A DNA stretch of 64,000 nucleotides from NCBI RefSeq assembly GCF_003113895.1, contig NZ_BDUD01000001.1, positions 1,041,416 through 1,105,415 on the forward strand. Direction: 5' to 3'. Each line of letters begins with the position of its first letter. Position 1 is the first letter of the stretch. The DNA comes from Nostoc commune NIES-4072 (GTDB taxonomy: Bacteria; Cyanobacteriota; Cyanobacteriia; Cyanobacteriales; Nostocaceae). Shown piece by piece: positions 7,278 through 16,612 of the stretch. Under the pieces are notes generated by a model that saw nothing but the letters and a program-made list of their open reading frames with translations, had not been told where the DNA came from and searched no databases. A program made the position numbers and the translations under genes.

Positions 7278-8075
7278 ATGAACCGTGTCTTTCCCATACG
7301 AAATCCTATTCTCTGGCTAGTGCTGTTAACATCCCTGCTACTGACTGGTTGTGTTAAGTACGATGTAGGGCTTAATTTTGACAACTCAAATAGTGGCGAA
7401 CTAGTACAGCATATTAAGTTGGGAGAGCGGCTAACTAGTTTTAGTGGCGATTCTGTATACGAATGGTTGAATAGCATAGAGCGCCGCGCCCGTCAACTAG
7501 AGGGGAAAACACAGCGAGTTTCCCAAGAAGAAATCATTGTCACAATTCCTTTTAGTAGTGGTAGGGAATTGCAAGAGAAGTTCAACGAATTTTTTAACTC
7601 CCGTGCGAATCAAGCCTCTGAGTCAGTGGGGAGCCAATCTAACTCAGAACTGCCGAAAATTGAATCAAACGTCCTTTTGGAACAAAACAATTTTTTACTT
7701 TTAGTCCGAAATCGATTGATTTATGATTTGGATTTGCGATCGCTATCCTTAATTGCCAGCAAAGGTAACGTCTTGGCTAATGCTGGTTCAATTCTCGACT
7801 TGGAATTTAGCTTAAAGACTCCTTGGGGAGCCAAAAATATTCAACTAACTGAAACTGCCATAGAGCCAGAAAAAAATGGCAATCGATTAGTGTGGAAACT
7901 CCAGCCTGGTGAGCTAAACCATATAGAAACTATTTTCTGGCTTCCCAGTCCGCTTGGTATTGGTGCATTGTTAATTATCCTGTTTATTTGGGGAGGATTG
8001 TACTTGAGATACAATTTCATGCCAGATCCCAGAACTCAATTCCCTCCCAAAGTAGCCACTGCTCAAGAACAGTAG
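7278..8075 (+). CDS. DUF3153 family membrane lipoprotein
   Basis: A conserved cyanobacterial family of unknown function. With the ATG at 7278, the protein is 265 residues and begins with a 24-residue signal peptide ending in a lipobox, LLTGC, with Cys25 as the lipidated residue. The ectodomain (YDVGLNFDNSNSGELVQHIKL onward) is beta-rich, and a hydrophobic helix near the C-terminus (LLIILFIWGGLYL) makes a second membrane attachment. The frame could extend to a TTG at 7155, but then the signal peptide would be buried 41 residues in; GGAA lies a few bases before the chosen ATG. Probably a thylakoid or plasma membrane protein. Confidence 0.85.
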   Translation: MNRVFPIRNPILWLVLLTSLLLTGCVKYDVGLNFDNSNSGELVQHIKLGERLTSFSGDSVYEWLNSIERRARQLEGKTQRVSQEEIIVTIPFSSGRELQEKFNEFFNSRANQASESVGSQSNSELPKIESNVLLEQNNFLLLVRNRLIYDLDLRSLSLIASKGNVLANAGSILDLEFSLKTPWGAKNIQLTETAIEPEKNGNRLVWKLQPGELNHIETIFWLPSPLGIGALLIILFIWGGLYLRYNFMPDPRTQFPPKVATAQEQ

Positions 8076-8077
8076 AC

Positions 8078-8228
8078 TATAGCGGTTCTCAATTGCATGA
8101 AATACAGACCTAACCCCCAGCCCCTTCCCTTGCAGGGAAGGGGAGTAAGACTCAAAGCCTCTCTCCTTTTAGGAGAGAGGAATGGAAGTGAGGTCAAAGT
8201 GTATTGCATCCAAGCGAGAAGCGCTATA
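8078..8228. mobile_element. MITE-like element, 151 bp
   Basis: The ends are imperfect inverted repeats: TATAGCGGTTCTC at 8078-8090 and GAGAAGCGCTATA at 8216-8228 pair at 12 of 13, and the similarity extends inward (GCAT-AATACA on both sides). The interior holds two hairpins of the CCCCTTCCCTTGCAGGGAAGGGG and CTCTCTCC/GGAGAGAG type. There is no transposase. It sits 3 bp after the DUF3153 stop. Confidence 0.7.
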
Positions 8229-8250
8229 TTCATCTGTTCAATATTGTCAG

Positions 8251-8625
8251 TTAAGCCGATGGAGAATGCATCGGCTTTTTTGCTTCACATTCAGACTGTT
8301 GTTCGCTGCCATACCAACGTTCAGCAAGTGTACTGAGTTGATGAAGTACATCAACGAGTTCCTGACCACGTTCTGTAAGACCGTAAGTTACTTGAGGTGG
8401 GACAGTCGGTTCATAATGGCGATAAATAATCTCTGCTGCCTCAAGCATCCTCAGTCTTTCCGTCAGAACTTTGGTAGAGATGCCTTCAACGAGGTGTTTC
8501 AATGCACCAAAGCGAGTAGGCCCACTGTTACACAACACCCACAGTATATACATTGTCCAGGGGCCTGATAGTAAGGACATCAGAATACTGACAGGGCAAG
8601 CATCAGGATTTTTAGAGACAGACAT
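8251..8625 (-). CDS. HxlR-family transcriptional regulator
   Basis: A 124-residue winged-helix regulator. It has the family's N-terminal Cys-Pro motif (C10 in DACPVSIL), the helix SGPWTMYILWVL, the recognition region TRFGALKHLVEGISTKVLTE and the wing VTYGLTERG. In the Bacillus members YodB and HypR, the N-terminal Cys senses quinones, diamide or hypochlorite, and YodB represses the azoreductase gene azoR1. Here the gene is divergent from an azoreductase gene, with operator-like repeats between them, so the same logic is a reasonable inference. The three-frame overlap on the other strand contains no credible gene. Confidence 0.93.
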   Translation of the reverse strand: MSVSKNPDACPVSILMSLLSGPWTMYILWVLCNSGPTRFGALKHLVEGISTKVLTERLRMLEAAEIIYRHYEPTVPPQVTYGLTERGQELVDVLHQLSTLAERWYGSEQQSECEAKKPMHSPSA

Positions 8626-8651
8626 CGATAAGTTAGCTAAAATTGTGCGGC

Positions 8652-8695
8652 AGTTACTTTATAGTAACTACTTTACTTTAGGAACTAGTTACTTT
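8652..8695. promoter_or_regulatory. Probable HxlR operator between divergent genes
   Basis: AGTTACT (8652-8658) and AGTAACT (8663-8669) form an inverted repeat with a 4-bp spacer; the unit AGTTACTTT recurs as a direct repeat at 8687-8695, and AACTAGTT at 8683-8690 is itself palindromic. The cluster lies 27-71 bp before the regulator start and about 80-120 bp before the azoreductase start, so one regulator could control both genes. Binding is an inference. Confidence 0.6.
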
Positions 8696-8774
8696 TAGTA
8701 TCTGATGTAATGCTTTGAAATTTAGACTCAAAAAAAGTAAAAGCAGTAAATGCTAGTTAATCAGGAGATATTTG

Positions 8775-9392
8775 GTGGTAAACATTCTACATATTGATTC
8801 CAGCCCCCGTGGAGAGCGATCGCACTCCAGAGAACTATCAAAAGAATTCGTCAGTGGTTGGAAGGCAGCACATCCTGAAGATGCGATCGCCTATCGAGAT
8901 ATAGGGCATCACACAATTCCTCACGTTGATGAAGCTTGGATTGCAGCTGCATTTTCACCACCAGAAACCCATACCCCAGAATTAACTGAGGCACTTAGGA
9001 TTTCTGACGAACTGATTGATGAGTTTTTGGCAGCCGATCGCTACGTCTTTGGAGTGCCAATGTATAACTTCAATATACCTTCCACATTTAAGGCTTACAT
9101 CGACCAAATCGTTCGCGCTAACCGGACTTTTGCTATAGATGCTCAAGGCTTGAGAGGGTTAGTCGAGGGTAAAAAGGCGGTGATCATTACAGCTCGCGGC
9201 GCTGACTTTAGCGCCACATCTCCTTACGCTGCTTACGACTTCCAAGAACCCTACCTGCGGACGATTTTCGGCTTTATTGGACTTACAGACATTCAATTTA
9301 TTAACGCTAATAGCTTGAATGAGGGAGATGCCCGTACCCAATCTCTATCAGAAGCACGAGCAGCAATTCAAGATTTGATCCCCCAGTGGTAA
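8775..9392 (+). CDS. azoR: FMN-dependent NADH azoreductase
   Basis: A flavodoxin-fold quinone/azo reductase of the AcpD/AzoR type, about 205 residues. The FMN-binding N-terminus ILHIDSSPRGERSHSR (about 4-19), the PMYNFNIPSTFKAYIDQI segment (near 96-113) and the TARGADFS loop are all present. The enzyme reduces quinones and azo compounds by two electrons with NADH, protecting against quinone stress. AGGAG at 8763-8767 is correctly spaced for GTG at 8775; a TTG at 8772 is too close. The gene is divergent from an HxlR regulator, which probably controls it. Confidence 0.93.
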   Translation: MVNILHIDSSPRGERSHSRELSKEFVSGWKAAHPEDAIAYRDIGHHTIPHVDEAWIAAAFSPPETHTPELTEALRISDELIDEFLAADRYVFGVPMYNFNIPSTFKAYIDQIVRANRTFAIDAQGLRGLVEGKKAVIITARGADFSATSPYAAYDFQEPYLRTIFGFIGLTDIQFINANSLNEGDARTQSLSEARAAIQDLIPQW

Positions 9393-9401
9393 TGTGACGC
9401 G

Positions 9402-9523
9402 GGGCATTGGGCATTGGGCATTGGGCATGGGGGAGAGGACTTGGGGACAAGGGGAAAGACTTGTTGGAAGTTCTAAACTTTTGTCCCCTGCTCCCCTGCT
9501 CCCCTGCTCCCCTGCTCCCCTGC
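9402..9523. repeat. STRR heptamers and octamers
   Basis: Tandem TTGGGCA units at about 9402-9430, and five tandem CTCCCCTG units at about 9485-9523, lying between the convergent azoreductase and pdxH genes. These are the short tandemly repeated sequences typical of Nostoc intergenic DNA. Confidence 0.85.
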
Positions 9524-9530
9524 CTCTTCT

Positions 9531-10175
9531 TCACGGTGACAACCGCTCAATTTTCCAAGTGTCATTATCTAAACGGCTATAAAGTAAGCGATCGTGCAGA
9601 CGGCTGGGGCGGCCTTGCCAAAACTCAATTTCTGTGGGGATCACTCGTAAGCCTCCCCAATGAGGCGGTCGGGGAATCTCCTCATTTTCATATTTGCTCT
9701 TAAACTCCTGCAAACGTCGCTCAAGAACTTCTCGGCTTTCTATCACCTCGCTTTGATTAGATATCCACGCACCCAGGCGACTGTTAGCAGGACGACTGTG
9801 AAAATACTGGTCGGACTCAGTTTCGGAAACTTTCTCTACATACCCCGAAATCCGCACTTGACGTTCCAGTTCTGCCCACCAGAACACTAAAGCTCCTTGA
9901 GGATTTTCTGCCAGTTCTTGTCCTTTGTGACTGTTGTAGTTAGTAAAAAAGGCAAAGCCCCGTTCATCAAAATCCTTGAGTAACACCATTCTGGCTGAGG
10001 GCTTACCGTCAGGTGTTGCGGTAGCAATGGTCATGGCATTGGGTTCTGGGAGTTGCGCTGCTAGTGCCTGATCGAACCATTTTTTAAATTGGATGAACGG
10101 ATTGAGGTCAACCTCAAGTTCGCTCAAACCTTCTAAAGTGTAGTCTTTACGAAGGTCAGCTATGGTTTTGTCCAT
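9531..10175 (-). CDS. pdxH: Pyridoxamine/pyridoxine 5'-phosphate oxidase
   Basis: A 214-residue FMN enzyme that oxidises pyridoxine or pyridoxamine 5'-phosphate to pyridoxal 5'-phosphate, the last step of vitamin B6 supply. Family motifs are clear: [23 protein letters not shown] (in two halves around residue 45-67), [37 protein letters not shown], and the C-terminal [11 protein letters not shown] then ERLSP. Length and both ends match the family. The B6 pathway gene pdxJ is also in the window (29122-29847), but they are not in an operon. Confidence 0.97.
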   Translation of the reverse strand: MDKTIADLRKDYTLEGLSELEVDLNPFIQFKKWFDQALAAQLPEPNAMTIATATPDGKPSARMVLLKDFDERGFAFFTNYNSHKGQELAENPQGALVFWWAELERQVRISGYVEKVSETESDQYFHSRPANSRLGAWISNQSEVIESREVLERRLQEFKSKYENEEIPRPPHWGGLRVIPTEIEFWQGRPSRLHDRLLYSRLDNDTWKIERLSP

Positions 10176-10308
10176 TTTGATTTACTTCCTTGCTATCAGA
10201 TACGCTTATACATGTCTTTGTCAAAAATATCTATGATGATGATCAGCACCATCAAGAATTTTACAAATTCTCTCAAGGAATATCTAAATCTAAAATAGGT
10301 TGCATAAG

Positions 10309-11394
10309 ATGCGCCGTTCGGCCTCCCTTCAACGCCTGTTAATTTATGGTCTAAGCGGCCCGATTATCGCTCTCAATGTCTGGCTGCTATCTGTGCTTTT
10401 TCGCTATTTTCAGCATCCCATTACCGTCTTGATCATTGCAGCGATTCTGGCTTTTCTACTAAATTATCCGGTTAAGTTATTTGAACGTGCCCGGATCACG
10501 CGCCCTCAGGCGGTGATCATAGTTTTACTTGCAACATTAACTCTGTTGGTGATTTTAGGCGTAACTCTAGTGCCGTTGATCATTGATCAAACAGTTCAAT
10601 TGTTAAATAATATCCCTGATTGGTTAGGCGCGAGTCAAGAGAACTTAAAGCAGTTTGAGATGCTGGCAAAACAACGACGTTTGCCAATTGATTTGAGGGT
10701 TGTGAGCAGTCAAATCAATGCCAACATTCAGAATCTGGTACAACAACTAGCTTCTGGTGCAGTGGGATTTGCTGGAACACTGCTTTCAGGATTACTTGAC
10801 GTAGTGTTAGTAATTGTGCTTGCATTTTATATGCTTTTATATGGCGATCGCGTCTGGTATGGTCTGGTCAATCTTTTGCCATCTAATATTGCAGATCCCC
10901 TCACCGCATCCTTGCGCCTAAATTTTCAGAACTTTTTCCTCAGCCAGTTATTGCTAGGACTGTTCATGGTGCTAACCCTAACGCCAATTTTCTTAGTAAT
11001 GAAGCTGCCCTTTGCTCTGTTGTTTGCCATATTAATCGGGATCTCGGAACTCATTCCCTTTATCGGGGCATCTCTTGGCATTGGTCTAGTAACGATTTTA
11101 GTACTGCTGCAAAATTGGTGGTTGGCAGTTCAAGTTGCTATAGCGGCAATTCTCATGCAGCAGCTTAAAGATAACTTGTTAGCTCCCAGATTACTCGGCA
11201 ACTTTATTGGGTTGAATCCTATCTGGATTTTCGTAGCTATTTTGATGGGATTTGAGATTGCTGGCTTGTTGGGGACACTTGTTGCTGTTCCCATTGCTGG
11301 TACTATCAAAGGAACTTTCGATGCAATTAAGAGCGGCAAGCCAAGTGATTTTGTCTCAACTGTCACTATTACTCATGACCCACCCCCTGATTAA
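10309..11394 (+). CDS. AI-2E family (UPF0118) membrane permease, copy 1
   Basis: A protein of about 361 residues with the AI-2E family layout: two N-terminal membrane helices, a soluble central helical region (about 110-150), then a cluster of five or so helices. The family name comes from one autoinducer-2 exporter in E. coli; other members act as Na+/H+ antiporters, and most substrates are unknown. The C-terminal DNLLAPRLLGNFIGLNPIWIF stretch is diagnostic (written here up to 20 residues). The ATG at 10309 is preferred over the TTG at 10300. A second family member lies at 37908-39062, sharing the same C-terminal motif. Confidence 0.92.
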   Translation: MRRSASLQRLLIYGLSGPIIALNVWLLSVLFRYFQHPITVLIIAAILAFLLNYPVKLFERARITRPQAVIIVLLATLTLLVILGVTLVPLIIDQTVQLLNNIPDWLGASQENLKQFEMLAKQRRLPIDLRVVSSQINANIQNLVQQLASGAVGFAGTLLSGLLDVVLVIVLAFYMLLYGDRVWYGLVNLLPSNIADPLTASLRLNFQNFFLSQLLLGLFMVLTLTPIFLVMKLPFALLFAILIGISELIPFIGASLGIGLVTILVLLQNWWLAVQVAIAAILMQQLKDNLLAPRLLGNFIGLNPIWIFVAILMGFEIAGLLGTLVAVPIAGTIKGTFDAIKSGKPSDFVSTVTITHDPPPD

Positions 11395-11590
11395 GAGGGT
11401 AAGGGGAGAAATCAATTCAAAATTCAAAATGACGCTCGCGGACTCGCTAACGCTGCGCTAACAAAATTCACAATTAAACAACTTCTGCCTCATCTCCCCA
11501 ATGCCCAATGCCCAAGGTCAAAAGTTGCACAATCTGATCTCACAATTCACAATGGTGATTGATTCTGATTAATTAACTTAGAACCCGTTG

Positions 11591-12418
11591 ATGGAAGCTT
11601 CCGAGCTATTAGAAACAATCACACTCCTGATTTACCAAGCCCAACAGGGAGAAATTGACCCTTGGGATGTCCAAGTGATTGAGGTGATTGACCGTTACTT
11701 AGAACTGATGGCACCGGAGGCAATAGGAAGAGGTTATGAATCGGACTTGTCTCAATCTGGACAGGCATTTTTGTCAGCATCAATGCTGGTATTATTCAAA
11801 GCTAATACCTTGATGCAATTGTCAACAGTAGGAGATATCCAGAATGGTGTAGTAGATGATTCCCTATTGGAAGATGAAGACGGAATATCACATCAGGGTC
11901 ATCGTCTACCATTAGAACGGCAATTGCGTCGTCGTGCATCGGCAATGCCGCCACCAAAGCGTCGGGTGACTCTGCAAGAGTTAATTAAACAATTGCAGAT
12001 TATGGCAAACCAGCTAAAACAGGTAGAAAAAGTCAGCAAACCTATCCGTCCCAGGCGGTTGCCTAGCGTCCAAAGTATGCGGGAAGCACTGGAGTTAGCT
12101 CACCAGGAAAATCTGACGGAAGTAGCTAAGGAACTGGAGCAGGTATTGAATGTGTCGGCAAGGGAGCTAAATTTAGAACAAAATTGGTTGAATCTAGAAC
12201 AACTTGTAGAGTTGTGGACTCAGACAAAGCATCTCAACCAAAATGGGTCTGGACATGATTCTAAACACAGTAATTTAGTTAGCGTTTTCTGGGCACTGCT
12301 GTTGCTCTCGGCTCAATCGAAAGTAGAGCTATTTCAAGAGGAGTTTTACCATGAGATTAAAGTTCGGCTACTTACATCAGCTCAGACTGGTAAACCTTTT
12401 GAGGAGTCGATGAACTAA
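11591..12418 (+). CDS. scpA: Segregation and condensation protein A
   Basis: A 275-residue ScpA (kleisin), the subunit that bridges the two SMC heads in the bacterial condensin with ScpB. The N-terminal helical domain contains LLIYQAQQGEIDPWDVQVIEVIDRYL (the family's start, residues about 11-36) and a QAFLSASMLVLFKANTL helix. The middle is an acidic, then Arg-rich linker, and the C-terminal winged helix (about 225-270) includes VSVFWALLLLSAQSKVELFQ. A TTG at 11588 is directly before the ATG at 11591, which is preferred. No scpB or smc is nearby, which is usual for cyanobacteria. Confidence 0.92.
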   Translation: MEASELLETITLLIYQAQQGEIDPWDVQVIEVIDRYLELMAPEAIGRGYESDLSQSGQAFLSASMLVLFKANTLMQLSTVGDIQNGVVDDSLLEDEDGISHQGHRLPLERQLRRRASAMPPPKRRVTLQELIKQLQIMANQLKQVEKVSKPIRPRRLPSVQSMREALELAHQENLTEVAKELEQVLNVSARELNLEQNWLNLEQLVELWTQTKHLNQNGSGHDSKHSNLVSVFWALLLLSAQSKVELFQEEFYHEIKVRLLTSAQTGKPFEESMN

Positions 12419-12548
12419 AAAAGCAAAAAGTAGCTTTACAGATAATTTACAGATTTTTGATTCAGTCCCAAAATCCGAGTAAATTGAAAAGATAAGCGAT
12501 CGCTTGTCATCTAAGTATACCTATGGTTGCAATAACCACTAAATTCCT

Positions 12549-12570
12549 GTTATCCCTGTTTAAGGGATAA
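12549..12570. other. Short inverted repeat after scpA
   Basis: GTTATCCC and GGGATAAC form a perfect 8-bp stem with a 6-nt loop, 130 bp after scpA and about 80 bp before the next gene. No T-run follows, so it is not a standard terminator. Confidence 0.4.
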
Positions 12571-12648
12571 CTTAGAGCAGAAATAAAAATTGATGATTAA
12601 GTATCACTCGATAAAAGTAAACTGGCTTGTGGTTGAGGAATAAATTTT

Positions 12649-13818
12649 ATGAAAGCGATGATTCTCGCGGCTGGCAAGGGTACTCGCGTGCGTCCGATTA
12701 CGTACACTATGCCCAAGCCAATGATGCCTATCCTGCAAAAGCCAGTGATGGAATTCTTGCTGGAACTGTTACGGCATCATGGATTTGACCAGATTCTAGT
12801 AAATGTTAGTCATTTGGCTGAGGAAATAGAAAACTATTTTCGTGATGGTCAGAGGTTTGGAGTGCAAATTGCCTATTCCTTTGAAGGAAAAATTGATGAC
12901 GACGGGAAACTGGTGGGCGAAGCAATTGGTTCAGCTGGAGGGATGCGGCGCATCCAAGACTTCTCACCCTTTTTTGATGATACCTTTGTGGTTTTATGTG
13001 GTGATGCTTTAATTGACCTGGATTTAACTGCGGCGGTTAAATGGCATAAATCCAAAGGAGCGATCGCTACTATTATTACGAAATCTGTCCCCAAGGAAGA
13101 AGTTTCTAGTTACGGTGTGGTGGTAACAGACGAAGAGGGACGTGTTAAAGCTTTCCAAGAAAAACCTTCAACAGAAGAAGCCCTCAGCACCAACATCAAC
13201 ACAGGTATTTACATCTTTGAACCAGAGGTGTTTAACCATATCCCCTCTGGTGTCGAATATGATATTGGTGGCCAATTGTTTCCCAAATTGGTAGAAATTA
13301 AAGCCCCCTTCTACGCCATCCCTATGGACTTTGAATGGGTAGATATCGGTAAGGTACCAGATTATTGGCGGGCGATTCGTGGTGTACTGCTAGGTGAAAT
13401 CAAGAATGTGCAAATTCCTGGTCATGAAGTCGCTCCTGGCATCTATACTGGCTTAAATGTCGCCGTAAATTGGGACAAAGTGGATATCACAGGCCCAGTT
13501 TACATTGGCGGTATGACGAGAATAGAAGACGGAGCTAAAATTGTCGGCCCAGCAATGATTGGCCCTAATTGTTGGATATGTAGTGGTGCAACAGTAGAAA
13601 ACAGCGTGATTTTTGAATGGTCGCGCCTGGGCCCAGGAGTGCGTTTAGTCGATAAGCTGGTGTTTGGACGTTATTGCGTGGATAAAACTGGCGCTGCAAT
13701 AGATGTTCAAGCGGCTGCTTTAGACTGGCTGATTACTGATGCCCGTCAGACTCCGCCATCACATACGCCTCTTGAGTTACAAGCGATAGAGGAATTGTTG
13801 GGGACAAACGCAAGTTAG
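12649..13818 (+). CDS. NDP-sugar pyrophosphorylase (mannose-1-phosphate guanylyltransferase-like)
   Basis: A 389-residue nucleotidyltransferase with an N-terminal Rossmann-like domain and a C-terminal left-handed beta-helix. The signature LAAGKGTRVRPIT is at residues 6-18, followed by PKPMMPI; the metal/sugar-binding CGDALIDLDL is at about 115-124, and EWVDIGKVPDYW at about 229-240 is the typical sugar-site motif. The C-terminal repeats (GPVYIGGMTRIEDGAKIVGP onward) resemble hexapeptide-repeat acyltransferase folds. The likely product is GDP-mannose or dTDP/UDP-glucose for polysaccharide; the exact sugar cannot be told from sequence. Confidence 0.9.
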   Translation: MKAMILAAGKGTRVRPITYTMPKPMMPILQKPVMEFLLELLRHHGFDQILVNVSHLAEEIENYFRDGQRFGVQIAYSFEGKIDDDGKLVGEAIGSAGGMRRIQDFSPFFDDTFVVLCGDALIDLDLTAAVKWHKSKGAIATIITKSVPKEEVSSYGVVVTDEEGRVKAFQEKPSTEEALSTNINTGIYIFEPEVFNHIPSGVEYDIGGQLFPKLVEIKAPFYAIPMDFEWVDIGKVPDYWRAIRGVLLGEIKNVQIPGHEVAPGIYTGLNVAVNWDKVDITGPVYIGGMTRIEDGAKIVGPAMIGPNCWICSGATVENSVIFEWSRLGPGVRLVDKLVFGRYCVDKTGAAIDVQAAALDWLITDARQTPPSHTPLELQAIEELLGTNAS

Positions 13819-13822
13819 GGAG

Positions 13823-13905
13823 TGGAGCAGGGGGCAGGGGGCAGGGGGCAGGGGGAATAACCAATCCCCAATTAATTCCCAATCCCCAATCCCCAATCCC
13901 CAATC
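13823..13905. repeat. STRR heptamers
   Basis: Tandem GCAGGGG units (about 13826-13855) followed by tandem CCCAATC units (about 13862-13905), filling the whole gap between the convergent nucleotidyltransferase and speA genes. Confidence 0.85.
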
Positions 13906-15921
13906 CTAACTATTTAAGTACGTGTATCTTCTGAGACTCTGTTCGTAGGTTTGTAGCAGTCGCTGAGATTCTGCTAGAGTGATTCGTTTTTCTTCTAATG
14001 CTTTCTCGCAACGCTGGCGAATGTTTTCCACCATATCTTCGGAGTCATACTGGACATAGCTCACCACTTCGCTCATGGTGTCACCTTTGACAACATGTTC
14101 AATCTGGTAACCTTTGGGCGTCAATTGAATGTGAACGGCGTTAGTATCCCCAAATAAGTTGTGCAAATTGCCCATGATTTCTTGGTAAGCTCCATTCAAG
14201 AACATTCCCAAATAATATGGTTCTCCGGGCTTGTAAGTATGCAACTCTAAAACCGATTTGACATCGCGCAGGTCTATAAAGCGGTCGATTTTACCATCAC
14301 TATCGCAGGTAAGGTCTGCCAAAATTCCCCGCCGTGTTGGTTCTTCATCCAAGCGGTGGATTGGCATGATTGGGAATAGTTGGTCGATCGCCCAGCAATC
14401 TGGTGCTGATTGAAATACTGACATGTTGACGTAGTAGATGGAAGCCATGATTTGTTCTAGGTCTTCCAGTTCATCGGGTACGTATTCTTGCTGTCTAGTG
14501 ATTTTGAGAATTTTCTGACAACAAGCCCAGTATAGGCGTTCGGCTTTGGCTCGTTCTCTGAGGCGTAAAATTCCTAAGTTGAAACGACTGATGGCTTCTT
14601 CTTTGAATTGTGCAGCGTCGTGGTAAAACTCCTGATAATTCTCTTGGTTGATGGATTGGTAAGTTTCCCAAAGATAATTAATAATCGGGGATTCTCCCTC
14701 TTGTGGAGGTTCTGGTGAATCGAGAGGGACATCACTAGTACTGAGAACATCAAAAATCAGTACCGACTGATGGGATGCGATCGCTCGTCCACTTTCGCTA
14801 ATCAGTGTTGGTACGGGAATCTGCCGCTCTGCACAGGTATCTTTTAACTCTGCCACGATGTCGTTGGCATAGTTCTGCATGTTGTAATTTTTCGATGCAT
14901 AGAAGTTGGTTTGGGAGCCATCATAATCTACGCCCAAGCCACCACCAACATCAAGGTATTTCATATCTGCTCCCAGCATTGCCAATTCCACATAAATGCG
15001 GCTGGCTTCTTGGATAGCATCTTTAATCACGTTAATGGCAGAAATTTGTGAGCCGATGTGGAAGTGCATCAACTGCAAAGAATCGAGCAGGTTAGCTTCG
15101 CGTAATTTGTCAACAGCCTCGATTACTTCAGGCATAGTCAAACCAAATTTAGCGCGATCGCCACTAGAAGTTCCCCAACGTCCCATGCCTTGGGTACTGA
15201 GTTTAGCACGAACACCTAATATTGGTTTAATACCTAACTGGCGATTGGCATCAATCACCAAATCAACCTCTTCAATCTGTTCTAAGACGATGATTGGTGT
15301 TTGCCCTAGTCTTTGGGCTAACATTGCCGTTTCGATGTATTCTCGGTCTTTGTAGCCGTTGCAAACTAACAACGCTCCTGGTGTATCCAAAACAGCCAGA
15401 GCAATCATTAATTCAGGCTTGGAACCGGCTTCTAAACCAAATTGATGGGGTTTGCCAAATTTTACTAAATCCTCAATCAAATGCCGCTCTTGATTGCATT
15501 TAACGGGGAACACACCACGGTAGACACCAGGGTAATTATAGCGGGCGATCGCTTTAGCAAAACAAGCATTCAACCGCTCAATCCGGTCTTCCAAAATATC
15601 AGAAAATCGAATCAACATGGGAAGTCCCAAGTTGCGCTGCTTCATGGCGTTGACCAATTCAAACAAGTCAAGAGAACCGCCGCGATCGCCCTTGGGTGAC
15701 ACGGTAACGTGTCCAGCAGCGCTAATGGAAAAATAAGGTTGTCCCCAACCTTCAATCCGGTATAAGGCTTCACTATCCTCAATTTTCCAAGAGCGAGGTA
15801 AATCTCCTGTGGTAGGACTAGGTGGTAACAGCTTTTTTTGCTTATGGTTTTTCACTTCTTTGTGTCCATTGGACGGTACTTGTACCACCTCGTCAGATGT
15901 AGCAGTTGAATCAGCACCCAT
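13906..15921 (-). CDS. speA: Biosynthetic arginine decarboxylase
   Basis: A 671-residue PLP enzyme that converts arginine to agmatine, the first step of polyamine synthesis in cyanobacteria. The N-terminal barrel carries the PLP lysine in FPVKCNQERHLIED (about residue 138-151). The HFHIGSQIS motif follows near 284-292, then YLDVGGGLGVDYDGS and the ESGRAIASH loop; the C-terminal domain includes PIMPIHRLDEEPTRRG and the CDSDG motif. The first about 40 residues are a variable, Lys-rich extension. It overlaps no neighbour; ndk is divergent upstream, 238 bp away. Confidence 0.96.
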   Translation of the reverse strand: MGADSTATSDEVVQVPSNGHKEVKNHKQKKLLPPSPTTGDLPRSWKIEDSEALYRIEGWGQPYFSISAAGHVTVSPKGDRGGSLDLFELVNAMKQRNLGLPMLIRFSDILEDRIERLNACFAKAIARYNYPGVYRGVFPVKCNQERHLIEDLVKFGKPHQFGLEAGSKPELMIALAVLDTPGALLVCNGYKDREYIETAMLAQRLGQTPIIVLEQIEEVDLVIDANRQLGIKPILGVRAKLSTQGMGRWGTSSGDRAKFGLTMPEVIEAVDKLREANLLDSLQLMHFHIGSQISAINVIKDAIQEASRIYVELAMLGADMKYLDVGGGLGVDYDGSQTNFYASKNYNMQNYANDIVAELKDTCAERQIPVPTLISESGRAIASHQSVLIFDVLSTSDVPLDSPEPPQEGESPIINYLWETYQSINQENYQEFYHDAAQFKEEAISRFNLGILRLRERAKAERLYWACCQKILKITRQQEYVPDELEDLEQIMASIYYVNMSVFQSAPDCWAIDQLFPIMPIHRLDEEPTRRGILADLTCDSDGKIDRFIDLRDVKSVLELHTYKPGEPYYLGMFLNGAYQEIMGNLHNLFGDTNAVHIQLTPKGYQIEHVVKGDTMSEVVSYVQYDSEDMVENIRQRCEKALEEKRITLAESQRLLQTYEQSLRRYTYLNS

Positions 15922-16035
15922 TTCTTCCTAACCTCTGTTTTTCGCCCACAATTTAACAATTTAACGCATTCATTTGGGAACGTATATGCACCCAATGATA
16001 ATTTCTGAGATAAACTCTGATTGGTCAAGAGTCGT

Positions 16036-16074
16036 ATGTCATTAGTTATTAGTCATTAGTCATTGGTCATTAGT
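16036..16074. repeat. STRR heptamers (GTCATTA type)
   Basis: Five or so tandem units of the form GTCATTA in the 238-bp gap between the divergent speA and ndk genes. The same unit type occurs behind the gene at 32791-33483 and inside the LpxB-like gene. Confidence 0.75.
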
Positions 16075-16159
16075 GGAAAACCCTTGGACTTAAGACAGAG
16101 GACAAAAGACAAATGACAATTGACAAAATAAAAAATTCATTAAGTTTTTGGAGATAGCT

Positions 16160-16609
16160 TTGGAACGTACATTCTTAGCAATTAAGCCAGATGGAGTACA
16201 ACGGGGATTAGTGGGGGAAATTATCCGTCGCTTTGAAACTAAAGGTTTTACCCTAGTTGGTTTAAAGTTCCTGAAAGTCAGTCGAGAATTGGCAGAACAA
16301 CACTATGATGTTCACCGGGAACGTCCCTTTTTTGCTGGTCTAGTGGAATTTATCACTTCTAGCCCAGTGGTGGCGATGGTATGGGAAGGTGATGGTGTTG
16401 TTGCATCTGCCAGAAAGATTATTGGTGCGACGAACCCCTTAACATCAGAGCCAGGAACGATTCGCGGTGATTTTGGCATAAATATTGGTCGCAACTTAAT
16501 CCACGGTTCTGATGCTCCAGAAACCGCGCAAAAGGAAATAGCCCTATGGTTTAAGGATGAAGAATTAGTAAATTGGCAACCACATTTAACGCCTTGGTTG
16601 CACGAGTAA
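16160..16609 (+). CDS. ndk: Nucleoside diphosphate kinase
   Basis: A 149-residue enzyme that balances NTP pools by transferring the gamma phosphate via a phospho-histidine. Motifs are complete: the [20 protein letters not shown] start, the RPFF and GATNP segments, and the catalytic histidine in [10 protein letters not shown]. The start is TTG at 16160: GGAG lies 7 nt before it and the length then equals the family's standard; a TTG at 16148 would add four non-family residues. Two copies of the AGACGCGATTAATCGCGTCT palindrome follow the stop. Confidence 0.96.
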   Translation: MERTFLAIKPDGVQRGLVGEIIRRFETKGFTLVGLKFLKVSRELAEQHYDVHRERPFFAGLVEFITSSPVVAMVWEGDGVVASARKIIGATNPLTSEPGTIRGDFGINIGRNLIHGSDAPETAQKEIALWFKDEELVNWQPHLTPWLHE

Positions 16610-16612
16610 TGG

